DNA from: Pseudomonadota bacterium
GTDB taxonomy: Bacteria > Pseudomonadota > Gammaproteobacteria > Steroidobacterales > Steroidobacteraceae
NCBI GenBank assembly: GCA_023433465.1
Contig: JAEZCR010000155.1
Span: 1-11,261 of the forward strand
DNA length: 11,261 bases
Direction of reading: 5' to 3'
The notes beneath the pieces were generated by a model. The model worked only from the letters and a program-made list of their open reading frames with translations. It had not been told where the DNA came from and ran no database searches. The translations under genes and the position numbers were made by a program. Of this stretch, positions 1-6,362 are shown piece after piece; position 1 is the stretch's first letter, and every line of letters starts with the position of its first letter.

Positions 1-63
1 GACGACGATGAAGATGACGACGACGATGACTTCGACGACGACGAAGACGACGACAACTATTAG
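1..63 (+). CDS. Asp/Glu-rich C-terminal tail of an unidentified protein (5' truncated)
   Basis: The first 60 bases read in frame 1 as 20 residues, almost all Asp or Glu with one Phe and a final Asn-Tyr, followed by a TAG stop at 61-63. The same strand and a gap of only 20 bases to mobB suggest possible co-transcription. Acidic low-complexity tails occur on many unrelated nucleic-acid-binding and ribosome-associated proteins, so the family cannot be told from this piece. It could also be a chance open frame in a low-complexity GAC/GAT/GAA repeat, but the strict restriction to Asp/Glu codons followed by a stop argues for a real protein end. Confidence 0.6.
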   Translation, partial: DDDEDDDDDDFDDDEDDDNY

Positions 64-83
64 TTAGTCGGGGACCTTCGCGC

Positions 84-569
84 ATGCGGGTCGTTGCCAT
101 CGTCGGCCGCCAGGGCAGCGGCAAGACGACGCTCATCGAACGACTCATCGCAGGCCTGCGCGCCCGGGGCCTGTCCGTGTCGACCATCAAGCACACCCAT
201 CATCACGACATCGAGCTCGACACGCCGGGCAAGGACAGCCATCGGCATCGGGTGGCCGGCGCCGCGGAAGTCATCGTGGCCTCCGACAACGGATGGGCCC
301 GGATTGCCGCTTCCCGCGAACCGGCGGGTTTGAAGACGCTGCTCACCGAGCTCCGGCCGGTGGACGTCGTACTGGTCGAGGGATTCAAGCAACTCGAATG
401 GCTTCGGCGGGTCGAAGTGTTCCGTGGAACCGGCACCCCACTAGCCCTGGATGATCCAGGCATCGCGGCGGTGGCAGTCCCCAAGGGCGTGACCCTGGCG
501 GAATACAAGGGCGTGACACTGCCCCTGGACGACACCGAGGCCGTGCTCGATTTCGTGCTCGGAGATTGA
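84..569 (+). CDS. mobB: Molybdopterin-guanine dinucleotide biosynthesis adaptor protein MobB
   Basis: MobB is a cytoplasmic GTP-binding P-loop protein that assists MobA in attaching GMP to molybdopterin, giving the bis-MGD cofactor of DMSO-reductase-family enzymes. The 161-residue product starts directly with a beta strand and a Walker A loop GRQGSGKT (residues 8-15). The family signature DTPGKDS is at 46-52, following a His-rich strand (37-41), and a Walker-B-like strand leads into VEGFK at 98-102. The length is typical for stand-alone MobB. The ATG at 84 places the P-loop at the usual distance from the N-terminus; a G-rich stretch (70-73) is the only ribosome-binding candidate. mobA is not in the window. 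Family assignment is firm; the role in this organism is inferred from the family. Confidence 0.93.
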   Translation: MRVVAIVGRQGSGKTTLIERLIAGLRARGLSVSTIKHTHHHDIELDTPGKDSHRHRVAGAAEVIVASDNGWARIAASREPAGLKTLLTELRPVDVVLVEGFKQLEWLRRVEVFRGTGTPLALDDPGIAAVAVPKGVTLAEYKGVTLPLDDTEAVLDFVLGD

Positions 570-620
570 ATTCGCGCATCCTCGCCGCCAGTTCAGGCGC
601 TCCCGGAGCTCCTTACATTT

Positions 621-647
621 ATGGACGGACGTAACGTAAGCCTATGA
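621..647 (+). other. Possible 8-codon upstream reading frame overlapping the htpX start
   Basis: ATG at 621 opens a short frame reading MDGRNVSL and ends in TGA at 645-647, overlapping the htpX ATG (644-646) as ATGA. GGAG at 605-608 lies 12 bases before this ATG, whereas htpX itself has no convincing Shine-Dalgarno sequence in the 20 bases ahead of it. The arrangement would allow ribosomes ending the short frame to restart on htpX. This is a pattern seen in the sequence only; a frame this short can arise by chance. Confidence 0.3.
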
Positions 648-1549
648 AACGTATATTCCTTTTCCTGGCCACCAACCTGGCCGTCATCCTGCTGCTGACG
701 ATCGTGATCAACCTGTTTGGTCTCGACCCGTACCTGGATGCCCGCTATGGCAGCTACGTCAATCTGTTGATCTTCGCGGCGGCCATCGGCTTCGGCGGCG
801 CCTTCATTTCGCTCGCCCTATCGAAGTGGATGGCGAAGCGCGCGATGGGGGTGCAGGTCATCACTCAGCCCCGAAGCGAGACCGAACAGTGGCTCATGGA
901 AACGGTGCGCCGGCACGCGGAAACCGCCCACATCGCGATGCCCGAGGTCGGCATCTTCGACTCGCCGGAGCCCAATGCCTTCGCCACGGGCGCCCGCAAG
1001 AACGCGTCGCTGGTCGCGGTGAGCACGGGCCTGCTGCGTTCCATGCGCCGTGACGAGGTCGAGGCGGTGCTGGGCCACGAGATCGCCCACGTCGCGAACG
1101 GCGACATGGTCACGCTCACGCTGATCCAGGGCGTCGTGAACACGTTCGTCGTCTTCCTCGCGCGCGTGATCGGCAGCATCGTCGACGGAGCGATGCGAGG
1201 TAATCAGGAAAGCCGCGGCCCCGGCATCGGCTACTTCGCGACGGTCATCGTCGCGGAGCTGGTGCTCGGCCTGTTCGCGAGCATGATCGTCGCGTGGTTC
1301 TCGCGGCAGCGCGAATTCCGCGCAGACGCGGGTGGCGCGTACCTGGCCGGCCCGCGCTCGATGATCGGCGCGCTCGAGGCGCTCAAGCGGGCGCACTCCC
1401 CTAATCCCCTGCCCGCCCAGTTCGCCAATTTCGGCATCAACGGCGGGATCCCACAGGGGATGCGGCGCCTGTTCATGAGCCATCCCCCGCTGGATGAGCG
1501 CATCGCCGCCCTCCAGAAGGGTGCCAGCGAAGTGACGCAGGTCCGATAA
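644..1549 (+). CDS. htpX: Membrane zinc metalloprotease HtpX (M48 family)
   Basis: HtpX is an inner-membrane protease that degrades damaged or misfolded membrane proteins, complementing FtsH. The 301-residue product has two N-terminal membrane segments (about 5-25 and 39-60), a cytosolic protease region, and two more hydrophobic segments (about 158-178 and 196-218). The zinc-binding HEIAH motif is at 145-149 and the third ligand is probably Glu224 in the QREFRADAGGA stretch, both as in active M48B proteases. Length is close to the 293 residues of the E. coli enzyme. The ATG at 644 gives the usual MKRIFLFLATNLAV-type N-terminus. It lies 74 bases after mobB and is followed by a strong terminator at 1571-1611. 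In E. coli htpX is induced by envelope and heat stress; no such promoter is evident to me here. Confidence 0.96.
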   Translation: MKRIFLFLATNLAVILLLTIVINLFGLDPYLDARYGSYVNLLIFAAAIGFGGAFISLALSKWMAKRAMGVQVITQPRSETEQWLMETVRRHAETAHIAMPEVGIFDSPEPNAFATGARKNASLVAVSTGLLRSMRRDEVEAVLGHEIAHVANGDMVTLTLIQGVVNTFVVFLARVIGSIVDGAMRGNQESRGPGIGYFATVIVAELVLGLFASMIVAWFSRQREFRADAGGAYLAGPRSMIGALEALKRAHSPNPLPAQFANFGINGGIPQGMRRLFMSHPPLDERIAALQKGASEVTQVR

Positions 1550-1570
1550 CGCGATCAGACCCGATGCAAA

Positions 1571-1611
1571 GGGAGGGCCGGATGTCCGATCATTCGGCCT
1601 TCCCCGTTTTT
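1571..1611 (+). terminator. Rho-independent terminator downstream of htpX
   Basis: GGGAGGGCCG (1571-1580) pairs with CGGCCTTCCC (1595-1604) as a 10-bp stem with one G-U pair. Inside the 14-base loop, GAT and ATC can pair as well. Five T residues follow at 1607-1611. It starts 21 bases after the htpX stop and ends 29 bases before the desaturase start, so it should separate the two genes into different transcripts, with the desaturase promoter lying in or near the terminator. Confidence 0.82.
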
Positions 1612-1640
1612 CGGATTTCGAGAAGGAACCCTTTCGACGC

Positions 1641-2624
1641 ATGAACGCAGAGACTCAGACGGCTTCGAATCCCTTCGCCCGTATTGGCCGGGCACTGCTC
1701 CACTGGTTCGACACCGGCCGCTCTTCCAGCTTCGAGAATGCCGAGGATCAGCCCGGCGCCGACCGCATCGACTGGGTGCGCACGACGCCGTTCATCCTGA
1801 TGCACCTGGCGTGCCTGTTCGTGTTCGTGGTGGGCGTGAGCCCCGTCGCGCTGATCGTGTGCGCCGCGCTCTATTTCATCCGCATGTTCGCGATCACCGG
1901 TTTCTATCACCGGTACTTCTCGCACAAGTCGTTCAAGACCTCGCGCACCGCGCAGTTCCTGATGGGCGTGCTCGGCTCATCCGCCGTGCAGCGCGGGCCG
2001 ATCTGGTGGGCCGCTCACCATCGCGATCATCACCAGTATTCGGACAAGCCCGAGGATGCGCACTCCCCGATCCAGCACGGCTTCGTGCGCGCGCACATGA
2101 GCTGGTTCCTGTCGAAGAAGGGATTCGCGCCGGATCTCAAGCGCGTGCGCGACCTCATGAATTTCCCCGAGCTGCGCTGGCTCGACCGCTTCGACATCAT
2201 CGTGCCGGTGCTACTCGCCGTGTCGATGTTCCTGCTGGGCGTGGCGCTGGAGAAATGGGCGCCGGGGCTCGGCACGAACGGCTGGCAGATGCTGATCTGG
2301 GGCTTCTTCGTGTCGACCGTGTTGTGCTCGCACGGCACCTACACGATCAACTCCCTCTCGCACGTTTTCGGCAAACAGCGTTACCGCACGGGTGATTCCA
2401 GCCGCAACAACTGGTTCCTCGCGCTGATCACGCTCGGCGAGGGCTGGCACAACAACCATCACCACTATCCGAGCTCGACCCGGCAAGGGTTCTACTGGTG
2501 GGAGATCGACATCACTTACTACCTGCTCAAGGTGATGTCGTGGATGGGAATCATCTGGGATCTGAAGCCCGTGCCGGTGTCCATGCGCGATCATCATCCG
2601 CGCCGGATCCACAAGCTCAAGTAG
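1641..2624 (+). CDS. Fatty acid desaturase (acyl-CoA/acyl-lipid delta-9 type)
   Basis: A membrane di-iron desaturase that introduces a cis double bond into saturated acyl chains, using electrons from a ferredoxin-like or cytochrome carrier. The 327-residue protein carries the three histidine boxes of the stearoyl-CoA desaturase family in the right order and spacing: HRYFSH (90-95), HHRDHH (126-131) and HNNHH (270-274). Hydrophobic segments lie at about 49-80 and 185-235. The N-terminal 40 residues are polar. AAGGA at 1623-1627 precedes the ATG at a rather long 13-base spacing. The gene stands alone behind a terminator and is convergent with the next gene. Family is certain; whether the substrate is acyl-CoA or membrane lipid, and the double-bond position, cannot be read from the sequence. 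Confidence 0.93.
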   Translation: MNAETQTASNPFARIGRALLHWFDTGRSSSFENAEDQPGADRIDWVRTTPFILMHLACLFVFVVGVSPVALIVCAALYFIRMFAITGFYHRYFSHKSFKTSRTAQFLMGVLGSSAVQRGPIWWAAHHRDHHQYSDKPEDAHSPIQHGFVRAHMSWFLSKKGFAPDLKRVRDLMNFPELRWLDRFDIIVPVLLAVSMFLLGVALEKWAPGLGTNGWQMLIWGFFVSTVLCSHGTYTINSLSHVFGKQRYRTGDSSRNNWFLALITLGEGWHNNHHHYPSSTRQGFYWWEIDITYYLLKVMSWMGIIWDLKPVPVSMRDHHPRRIHKLK

Positions 2625-2646
2625 ACCTCGAGCGAGAAATCGGGCG

Positions 2647-3114
2647 CTAACCACGCCCGCGAGCGCGGAACCAGGCATTCGCGGCCGGCGTGTACAGCAG
2701 CACCACGATGGCGACGTCGATCGCCGCACTTACCAGGTCCCAGGACCAGGAATACCAAGCTTGGGAAAACATTCCTGGTAGATCGGAGAATGTGAAGAGC
2801 CACCCCAGTATGGCCAGTATCACATAGGCGACCCGTGCCCAGTTTTTCGCGCGGCCGATCTGGATGACTACCCAGATCATGAATGCCAGCACGGCCAACG
2901 CGAAGATCAAGCCGATGACCACGGCCGCTAACGTCTCGGTGTCGCCTGAATCCGGAAACAGATCATCGCCGACGAACGCGAACGGCAGTGTGAGGACGAA
3001 CGATATCCAGAACAGCTGGATCGCGCGAGCTACCGCGCCCGGGCGCGGCAGCGGCTCGCCCGCATCGACGTCGGAGACCTTGGCGGCAGGCGGGGCGTAT
3101 GGATTCTCGGTCAC
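2647..3114 (-). CDS. Small four-helix membrane protein of unknown function
   Basis: 155 residues. I do not recognise a named family. The N-terminus (MTENPYAPPAAKV) is a short cytosolic Asn-Pro-Tyr-Ala-Pro-Pro stretch of a kind common at the start of small hypothetical membrane proteins. Four hydrophobic segments follow at about 29-49, 61-86, 93-110 and 125-142. The tail is basic (FRARGRG), suggesting a cytosolic C-terminus. No catalytic or metal-binding motif is visible. The start is GTG at 3112-3114, preceded by AGGA with a 6-base spacer, the best ribosome-binding site available in this frame. It is divergent from the D-2-hydroxyglutarate-dehydrogenase-like gene (49 bases between starts) and convergent with the desaturase (22 bases between stops). 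Confidence 0.72.
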   Translation of the reverse strand: MTENPYAPPAAKVSDVDAGEPLPRPGAVARAIQLFWISFVLTLPFAFVGDDLFPDSGDTETLAAVVIGLIFALAVLAFMIWVVIQIGRAKNWARVAYVILAILGWLFTFSDLPGMFSQAWYSWSWDLVSAAIDVAIVVLLYTPAANAWFRARGRG

Positions 3115-3151
3115 GCCCCATCCTAATTCATCCGCGCGCCGGACCGCGGGC

Positions 3152-3157
3152 TATCAT
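3152..3157 (+). promoter_or_regulatory. Possible -10 element very close to the start of the D-2-HGDH-like gene
   Basis: TATCAT matches the sigma-70 -10 consensus at five of six positions and ends 6 bases before the ATG at 3164. No Shine-Dalgarno sequence lies between them, so the mRNA could be leaderless. No convincing -35 element is found 16-18 bases upstream, which keeps the call weak. Confidence 0.25.
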
Positions 3158-3163
3158 TCCACG

Positions 3164-4591
3164 ATGAACGAAATGGCCGACACGGCGCGCCAGCTGGCTG
3201 AGTTGCTGGACGAAAGCGGAATCATCCGGGACCCGGAACGAACCGCGCCCATGCTGCGTGACCATCGCGCTCTCTACCGCGGAAATGCGCTCGCCATCGT
3301 CGCCCCGGCGGACACCGCCGCCGTCGCGCGCGTGCTTGCCTTCTGCAACGAGCACCGCATCGGCGTCGTACCCCAGGGCGGCAATACCAGCTACTGCGGC
3401 GGCGCCACGCCCGATGCCTCGGGCAAACAGGTCCTGCTCTCGCTGGCGCGGCTCAACCGCGTGCGTGGCATCGACCAGGCTAACTACACCATGATCGCCG
3501 AGGCCGGGTGCATCCTCGCGAACCTGCAGGCCGCCGCGCGGGCCGCGGACCGCTACCTGCCGCTCTCGCTCGGCGCGGAAGGCAGCTGCATGCTGGGCGG
3601 CAACCTGTCGACCAACGCCGGCGGGCTCAACGTCATCCGCTACGGCATGGCTCGCGAGATGGTGCTGGGACTCGAGGTCGTGTTGCCCGACGGCCGCGTG
3701 CTCGACACGCTCACCGGCCTGCGCAAGGACAACACCGGCTACGACATCAAGTCGCTGTTCCTGGGCGCCGAGGGGACGCTGGGCGTGATCACGGCCGCCT
3801 GCCTCAAGCTGCAACCGGCGCCGCGCTCGTTCGCGACGGCCTTTCTCGCGGTGCGCGATCCGGCCGCCGCGGTCGAACTACTCGGCGCGCTGCGCGCGGC
3901 CAGCGGCGATTGCGTGAGCTCGTTCGAGCTCATCCCTCGCATCGGGATCGAACTGACTACCCGCCACGTTCCGGGCGTGATCGATCCGCTGTCGAGCCAG
4001 GCCGCGTGGTACGTGTTGTGCGAGCTGTCGAGCCCGCGCGCCGACGATTCGCTCGCGGACATCCTCGAGAAGTCCCTGGCCGAGGCCGCCGGATCGGGAT
4101 GGGTGCTCGACGGCAGCATCGCGATGAGCGAACGCGAGCGCGAGGCTTTCTGGCGCCTGCGCGAGACCATTCCCGAAGCGCAGCGCAAGGATGGGGCGAG
4201 CGTCAAACACGACATCTCGGTGCCCGTGTCGCGCGTCCCGGAGTTCATCCAACGCGCGGGCGCGTGGGTGGCCGCGAACGTGCCGCAGGGAATGCTGGTC
4301 GCGTATGGCCATCTCGGCGACGGCAACCTGCACTTCAACATCAACCAGCGCCACGGCACGCAGGCCGCGGACCTGCTGTCGGCCGAGCCCGCGTTGAAAC
4401 GCGCGGTCCACGACATCGTGCGCGAGTTCGGCGGCAGCTTCAGCGCCGAACACGGCATCGGCCAACTCAAGGTGGCCGAGCTCGAACGCTACGCGGATCC
4501 GGTCGAGCTCGAGCTCATGTGCCGCGTGAAACGAGCCTTCGATCCCAACGGCATCATGAACCCGGGCAAGGTCCTGCGCGGCCTCAGTTAG
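3164..4591 (+). CDS. FAD-binding D-2-hydroxyglutarate dehydrogenase-family oxidoreductase
   Basis: Flavoprotein of the FAD-linked oxidase (PCMH/VAO) superfamily that oxidises a D-2-hydroxyacid to the 2-oxoacid; D-2-hydroxyglutarate is the likeliest substrate. Of 475 residues, about 40-215 form the FAD domain, with PQGGNTSYCGG (70-80), LGAEGSC (136-142) followed by a GGN..TNAGG stretch, and LRKDNTGYD (186-194) leading into LFLGAEGTLG; this string closely resembles mitochondrial D2HGDH. The C-terminal domain holds the metal-site motif GHLGDGNLH (His383, His390) and SAEHGIG (Glu429, His430), then the family ending MNPGKVL. An open frame runs 300 bases further upstream but is antisense to the membrane protein, so the ATG at 3164 is preferred (a second ATG lies at 3173). 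The 3' end overlaps the next, convergent gene by 8 bases. Related D-lactate or glycolate dehydrogenases remain possible. Confidence 0.88.
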   Translation: MNEMADTARQLAELLDESGIIRDPERTAPMLRDHRALYRGNALAIVAPADTAAVARVLAFCNEHRIGVVPQGGNTSYCGGATPDASGKQVLLSLARLNRVRGIDQANYTMIAEAGCILANLQAAARAADRYLPLSLGAEGSCMLGGNLSTNAGGLNVIRYGMAREMVLGLEVVLPDGRVLDTLTGLRKDNTGYDIKSLFLGAEGTLGVITAACLKLQPAPRSFATAFLAVRDPAAAVELLGALRAASGDCVSSFELIPRIGIELTTRHVPGVIDPLSSQAAWYVLCELSSPRADDSLADILEKSLAEAAGSGWVLDGSIAMSEREREAFWRLRETIPEAQRKDGASVKHDISVPVSRVPEFIQRAGAWVAANVPQGMLVAYGHLGDGNLHFNINQRHGTQAADLLSAEPALKRAVHDIVREFGGSFSAEHGIGQLKVAELERYADPVELELMCRVKRAFDPNGIMNPGKVLRGLS

Positions 4592-5201
4592 CGGCCATTT
4601 CGATCAGCTCTACGATAGCGCCATCCGGCGCGCGAATCGCGAGCATCTTGTGATCGCCGAACATTGGGGTCGTGAGCCCCACCGGGTTGAAGATCACCGG
4701 GATGTTCGCCGCGCGCAGCAGGCGGCGCGCCTCGAGCACGTCGGGAATCGCGAATGTCCAGGCGTGGACGCGGACGCCCTCGGGCAGTTCACCGCTCGTG
4801 GGGAAACGTGGCACTTCCACGCCGAGCACGCCGCGGTAGAACTCCTTCACGTCACCGTCCGAAGTCGCGGGGCGCTCGGCGCTCGAATCGACGTTCACGA
4901 CCCGCGCGTGCGCGGGCACCGCGGCGGTCGCGGTGAATTCCAGCGCCTTCTCCACCACCGTTTCCGGGACGTTCCATAGGAGCGCATGCACGCGGGTGGC
5001 GCCCGGATAGTTAGTGGCGAACGCCACCGGCTGGTAGCCCCACTCCTGCAACCGGGCGCCGATGGCGTCGCTGGCGCTCGACAGCGTCACGGACCGCAGG
5101 TTCGCCTGGAGGATCGGTGGATCGTCAGTGCGCGCGCAGGCGGCGAGCACGAGCACGCAAAGTAAAACCGCGAATGACCGGCGGACCGGAAGTGTCTGCA
5201 T
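4584..5201 (-). CDS. Predicted lipoprotein with a VOC (glyoxalase-like) domain
   Basis: 205 residues. A basic n-region (Arg7-Arg8) and hydrophobic core end in the lipobox LAAC (19-22), so lipidation at Cys22 and envelope location are likely. The C-terminal half (about 115-203) reads as a vicinal-oxygen-chelate module: DVKEFYRGVLGVEV, then a VRVHAWTFAI strand, a helix (LEARRLLRAANIPV) and the closing strands APDGAIVELIEM. The first half (about 30-105) has a looser, possibly degenerate, paired module. VOC proteins include glyoxalase I, dioxygenases and antibiotic-binding proteins; His147 and Glu198 or Glu201 are possible metal ligands, so activity cannot be decided. It sits between D- and L-2-hydroxyglutarate-type flavoenzyme genes, convergent with one and 14 bases divergent from the other. 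No Shine-Dalgarno sequence precedes the ATG; TATACT (minus strand, 5216-5211) nearby is -10-like. Confidence 0.78.
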   Translation of the reverse strand: MQTLPVRRSFAVLLCVLVLAACARTDDPPILQANLRSVTLSSASDAIGARLQEWGYQPVAFATNYPGATRVHALLWNVPETVVEKALEFTATAAVPAHARVVNVDSSAERPATSDGDVKEFYRGVLGVEVPRFPTSGELPEGVRVHAWTFAIPDVLEARRLLRAANIPVIFNPVGLTTPMFGDHKMLAIRAPDGAIVELIEMAAN

Positions 5202-5215
5202 GATAGATTGAGTAT

Positions 5216-6316
5216 ATGGCGGATCGGGTGGACTGCGTTGTGATCGGCGCGGGCGTGGTGGGACTCGCCACGGCGCGGGCGCTCGCGCTCGCGGGCCGCG
5301 AGGTGCTGCTGCTGGAATCCGAAACGCATCCGGGCACGGCCACCTCGGCGCGCAACAGCGGCGTGATCCACGCCGGGCTCTACTACACCCCGGGAAGTTT
5401 CAAGGCGCGTTTCTGCGTCGCGGGCAATCGCGCGTTGTACGAGTACTGCAAGGCCCGCGGAATCGAGCACCAGGACTGCGGCAAGCTCATCGTCGCGAAC
5501 GGCCATGAAGAAGAAGAGGTGCTCCTGCATCTCCTCGAGCGCGCGCACATCAACGACGTCTATGGCGTGCGCATGATCTCGGCCGCCGAGGCACGCAAGA
5601 TGGAACCCGAGGTGCGCTGCACCGCCGCCCTCCACTGCCCGACCAGCGGCATCGTCGACCAGCACCCGTACATGCTCGCGCTCCAGGGTGACATGGAAAA
5701 TGCCGGCGGCACGCTGGTGTGCGATTGCCGTGTCGAATCCCTCGCGCGGCTGAATGATGGTTTTCTGCTCAAGACCGGCGGGGCCGCGGCCACGCAGATC
5801 GAAGCGCGATTCGTGGTCAACAGCGCGGGCCTCGGCGCGGTGGACCTGCTGTCACGCATCGACGGTTATCCGCGCGAGCGCATCCCGAAGCTGCACTTCG
5901 GCCGCGGCAACTACTTCACCGTCGCGCAGCGTTCGCCGTTCAAACATCTCATCTACCCGGTGCCGCACGCAGCCGGGCTCGGCATACATGCCACGCTCGA
6001 TCTCGGCAAACGCGTGCGCTTCGGGCCGGACGTCGAGTGGATCGATCGCATCGACTATTCGGTGAATGCCGGGCGCGCGCCGCTGTTCTACGCGGCGATC
6101 CGCCGCTACTGGCCGAATCTCGCCGACGGCGCGCTCATGCCCGACTACACGGGAATCCGCCCGAAACTGCACGGACCGGGCGAGCCCCAACCGGATTTCC
6201 GCATCGAATCTGTCTCCGATCACGGACTGCCGGGTCTCGTGAACCTGCTTGGAATCGAGAGCCCGGGCCTCACATCGGCGCTCGCAATCGGTGATTACGC
6301 GGCCTCGTTCGCATAG
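5216..6316 (+). CDS. lhgO: L-2-hydroxyglutarate oxidase-family FAD-dependent oxidoreductase
   Basis: A DAO-superfamily flavoenzyme predicted to oxidise L-2-hydroxyglutarate (or a similar L-2-hydroxyacid) to 2-oxoglutarate, passing electrons to oxygen or the quinone pool. The 366-residue protein opens with a Rossmann FAD site, GAGVVG (11-16), and an acidic strand end (Glu34). SARNSGVIHAGLYY (44-57) is characteristic of L-2-hydroxyglutarate dehydrogenases. HFGRGNYF (227-234), TGIRPKL (312-318) and the closing GIESPGLTSALAIGD (346-360) complete the family pattern. It is shorter than E. coli LhgO (about 420 residues), so substrate identity is inferred. No clear Shine-Dalgarno sequence precedes the ATG, which lies only 14 bases from the divergent lipoprotein gene. 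The alpha/beta hydrolase gene begins 46 bases downstream on the same strand. Confidence 0.85.
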   Translation: MADRVDCVVIGAGVVGLATARALALAGREVLLLESETHPGTATSARNSGVIHAGLYYTPGSFKARFCVAGNRALYEYCKARGIEHQDCGKLIVANGHEEEEVLLHLLERAHINDVYGVRMISAAEARKMEPEVRCTAALHCPTSGIVDQHPYMLALQGDMENAGGTLVCDCRVESLARLNDGFLLKTGGAAATQIEARFVVNSAGLGAVDLLSRIDGYPRERIPKLHFGRGNYFTVAQRSPFKHLIYPVPHAAGLGIHATLDLGKRVRFGPDVEWIDRIDYSVNAGRAPLFYAAIRRYWPNLADGALMPDYTGIRPKLHGPGEPQPDFRIESVSDHGLPGLVNLLGIESPGLTSALAIGDYAASFA

Positions 6317-6362
6317 GGATTCTCTGTCGCCTTTTTCCTGGAGATTTGCTGAAGTCGTGAAC

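Noticed and set aside
1..60. GAC/GAT/GAA repeat taken as a microsatellite or CRISPR-like repeat
   Set aside because: The units are irregular, there are no spacers, and the stretch reads cleanly as an acidic protein tail with a stop.
818..1642. A 274-codon minus-strand frame across htpX
   Set aside because: Antisense to the HEIAH-bearing protease, with charged low-complexity content and no motif.
2864..3163. A 100-codon N-terminal extension of the D-2-HGDH-like frame
   Set aside because: It is wholly antisense to the membrane protein over 2864-3114, its residues are low-complexity Thr/Asn/Ser, and family members begin near the ATG at 3164.
3508..4653. A 381-codon plus-strand frame within the D-2-HGDH-like gene
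   Set aside because: Its composition is dominated by Arg, Gly, Ala and Pro with no recognisable motif; it is a shifted reading of the flavoenzyme.
6249..6362. A longer N-terminus for the alpha/beta hydrolase
   Set aside because: It would overlap the preceding gene by 68 bases and put Arg-rich residues in front of a complete lipoprotein signal.
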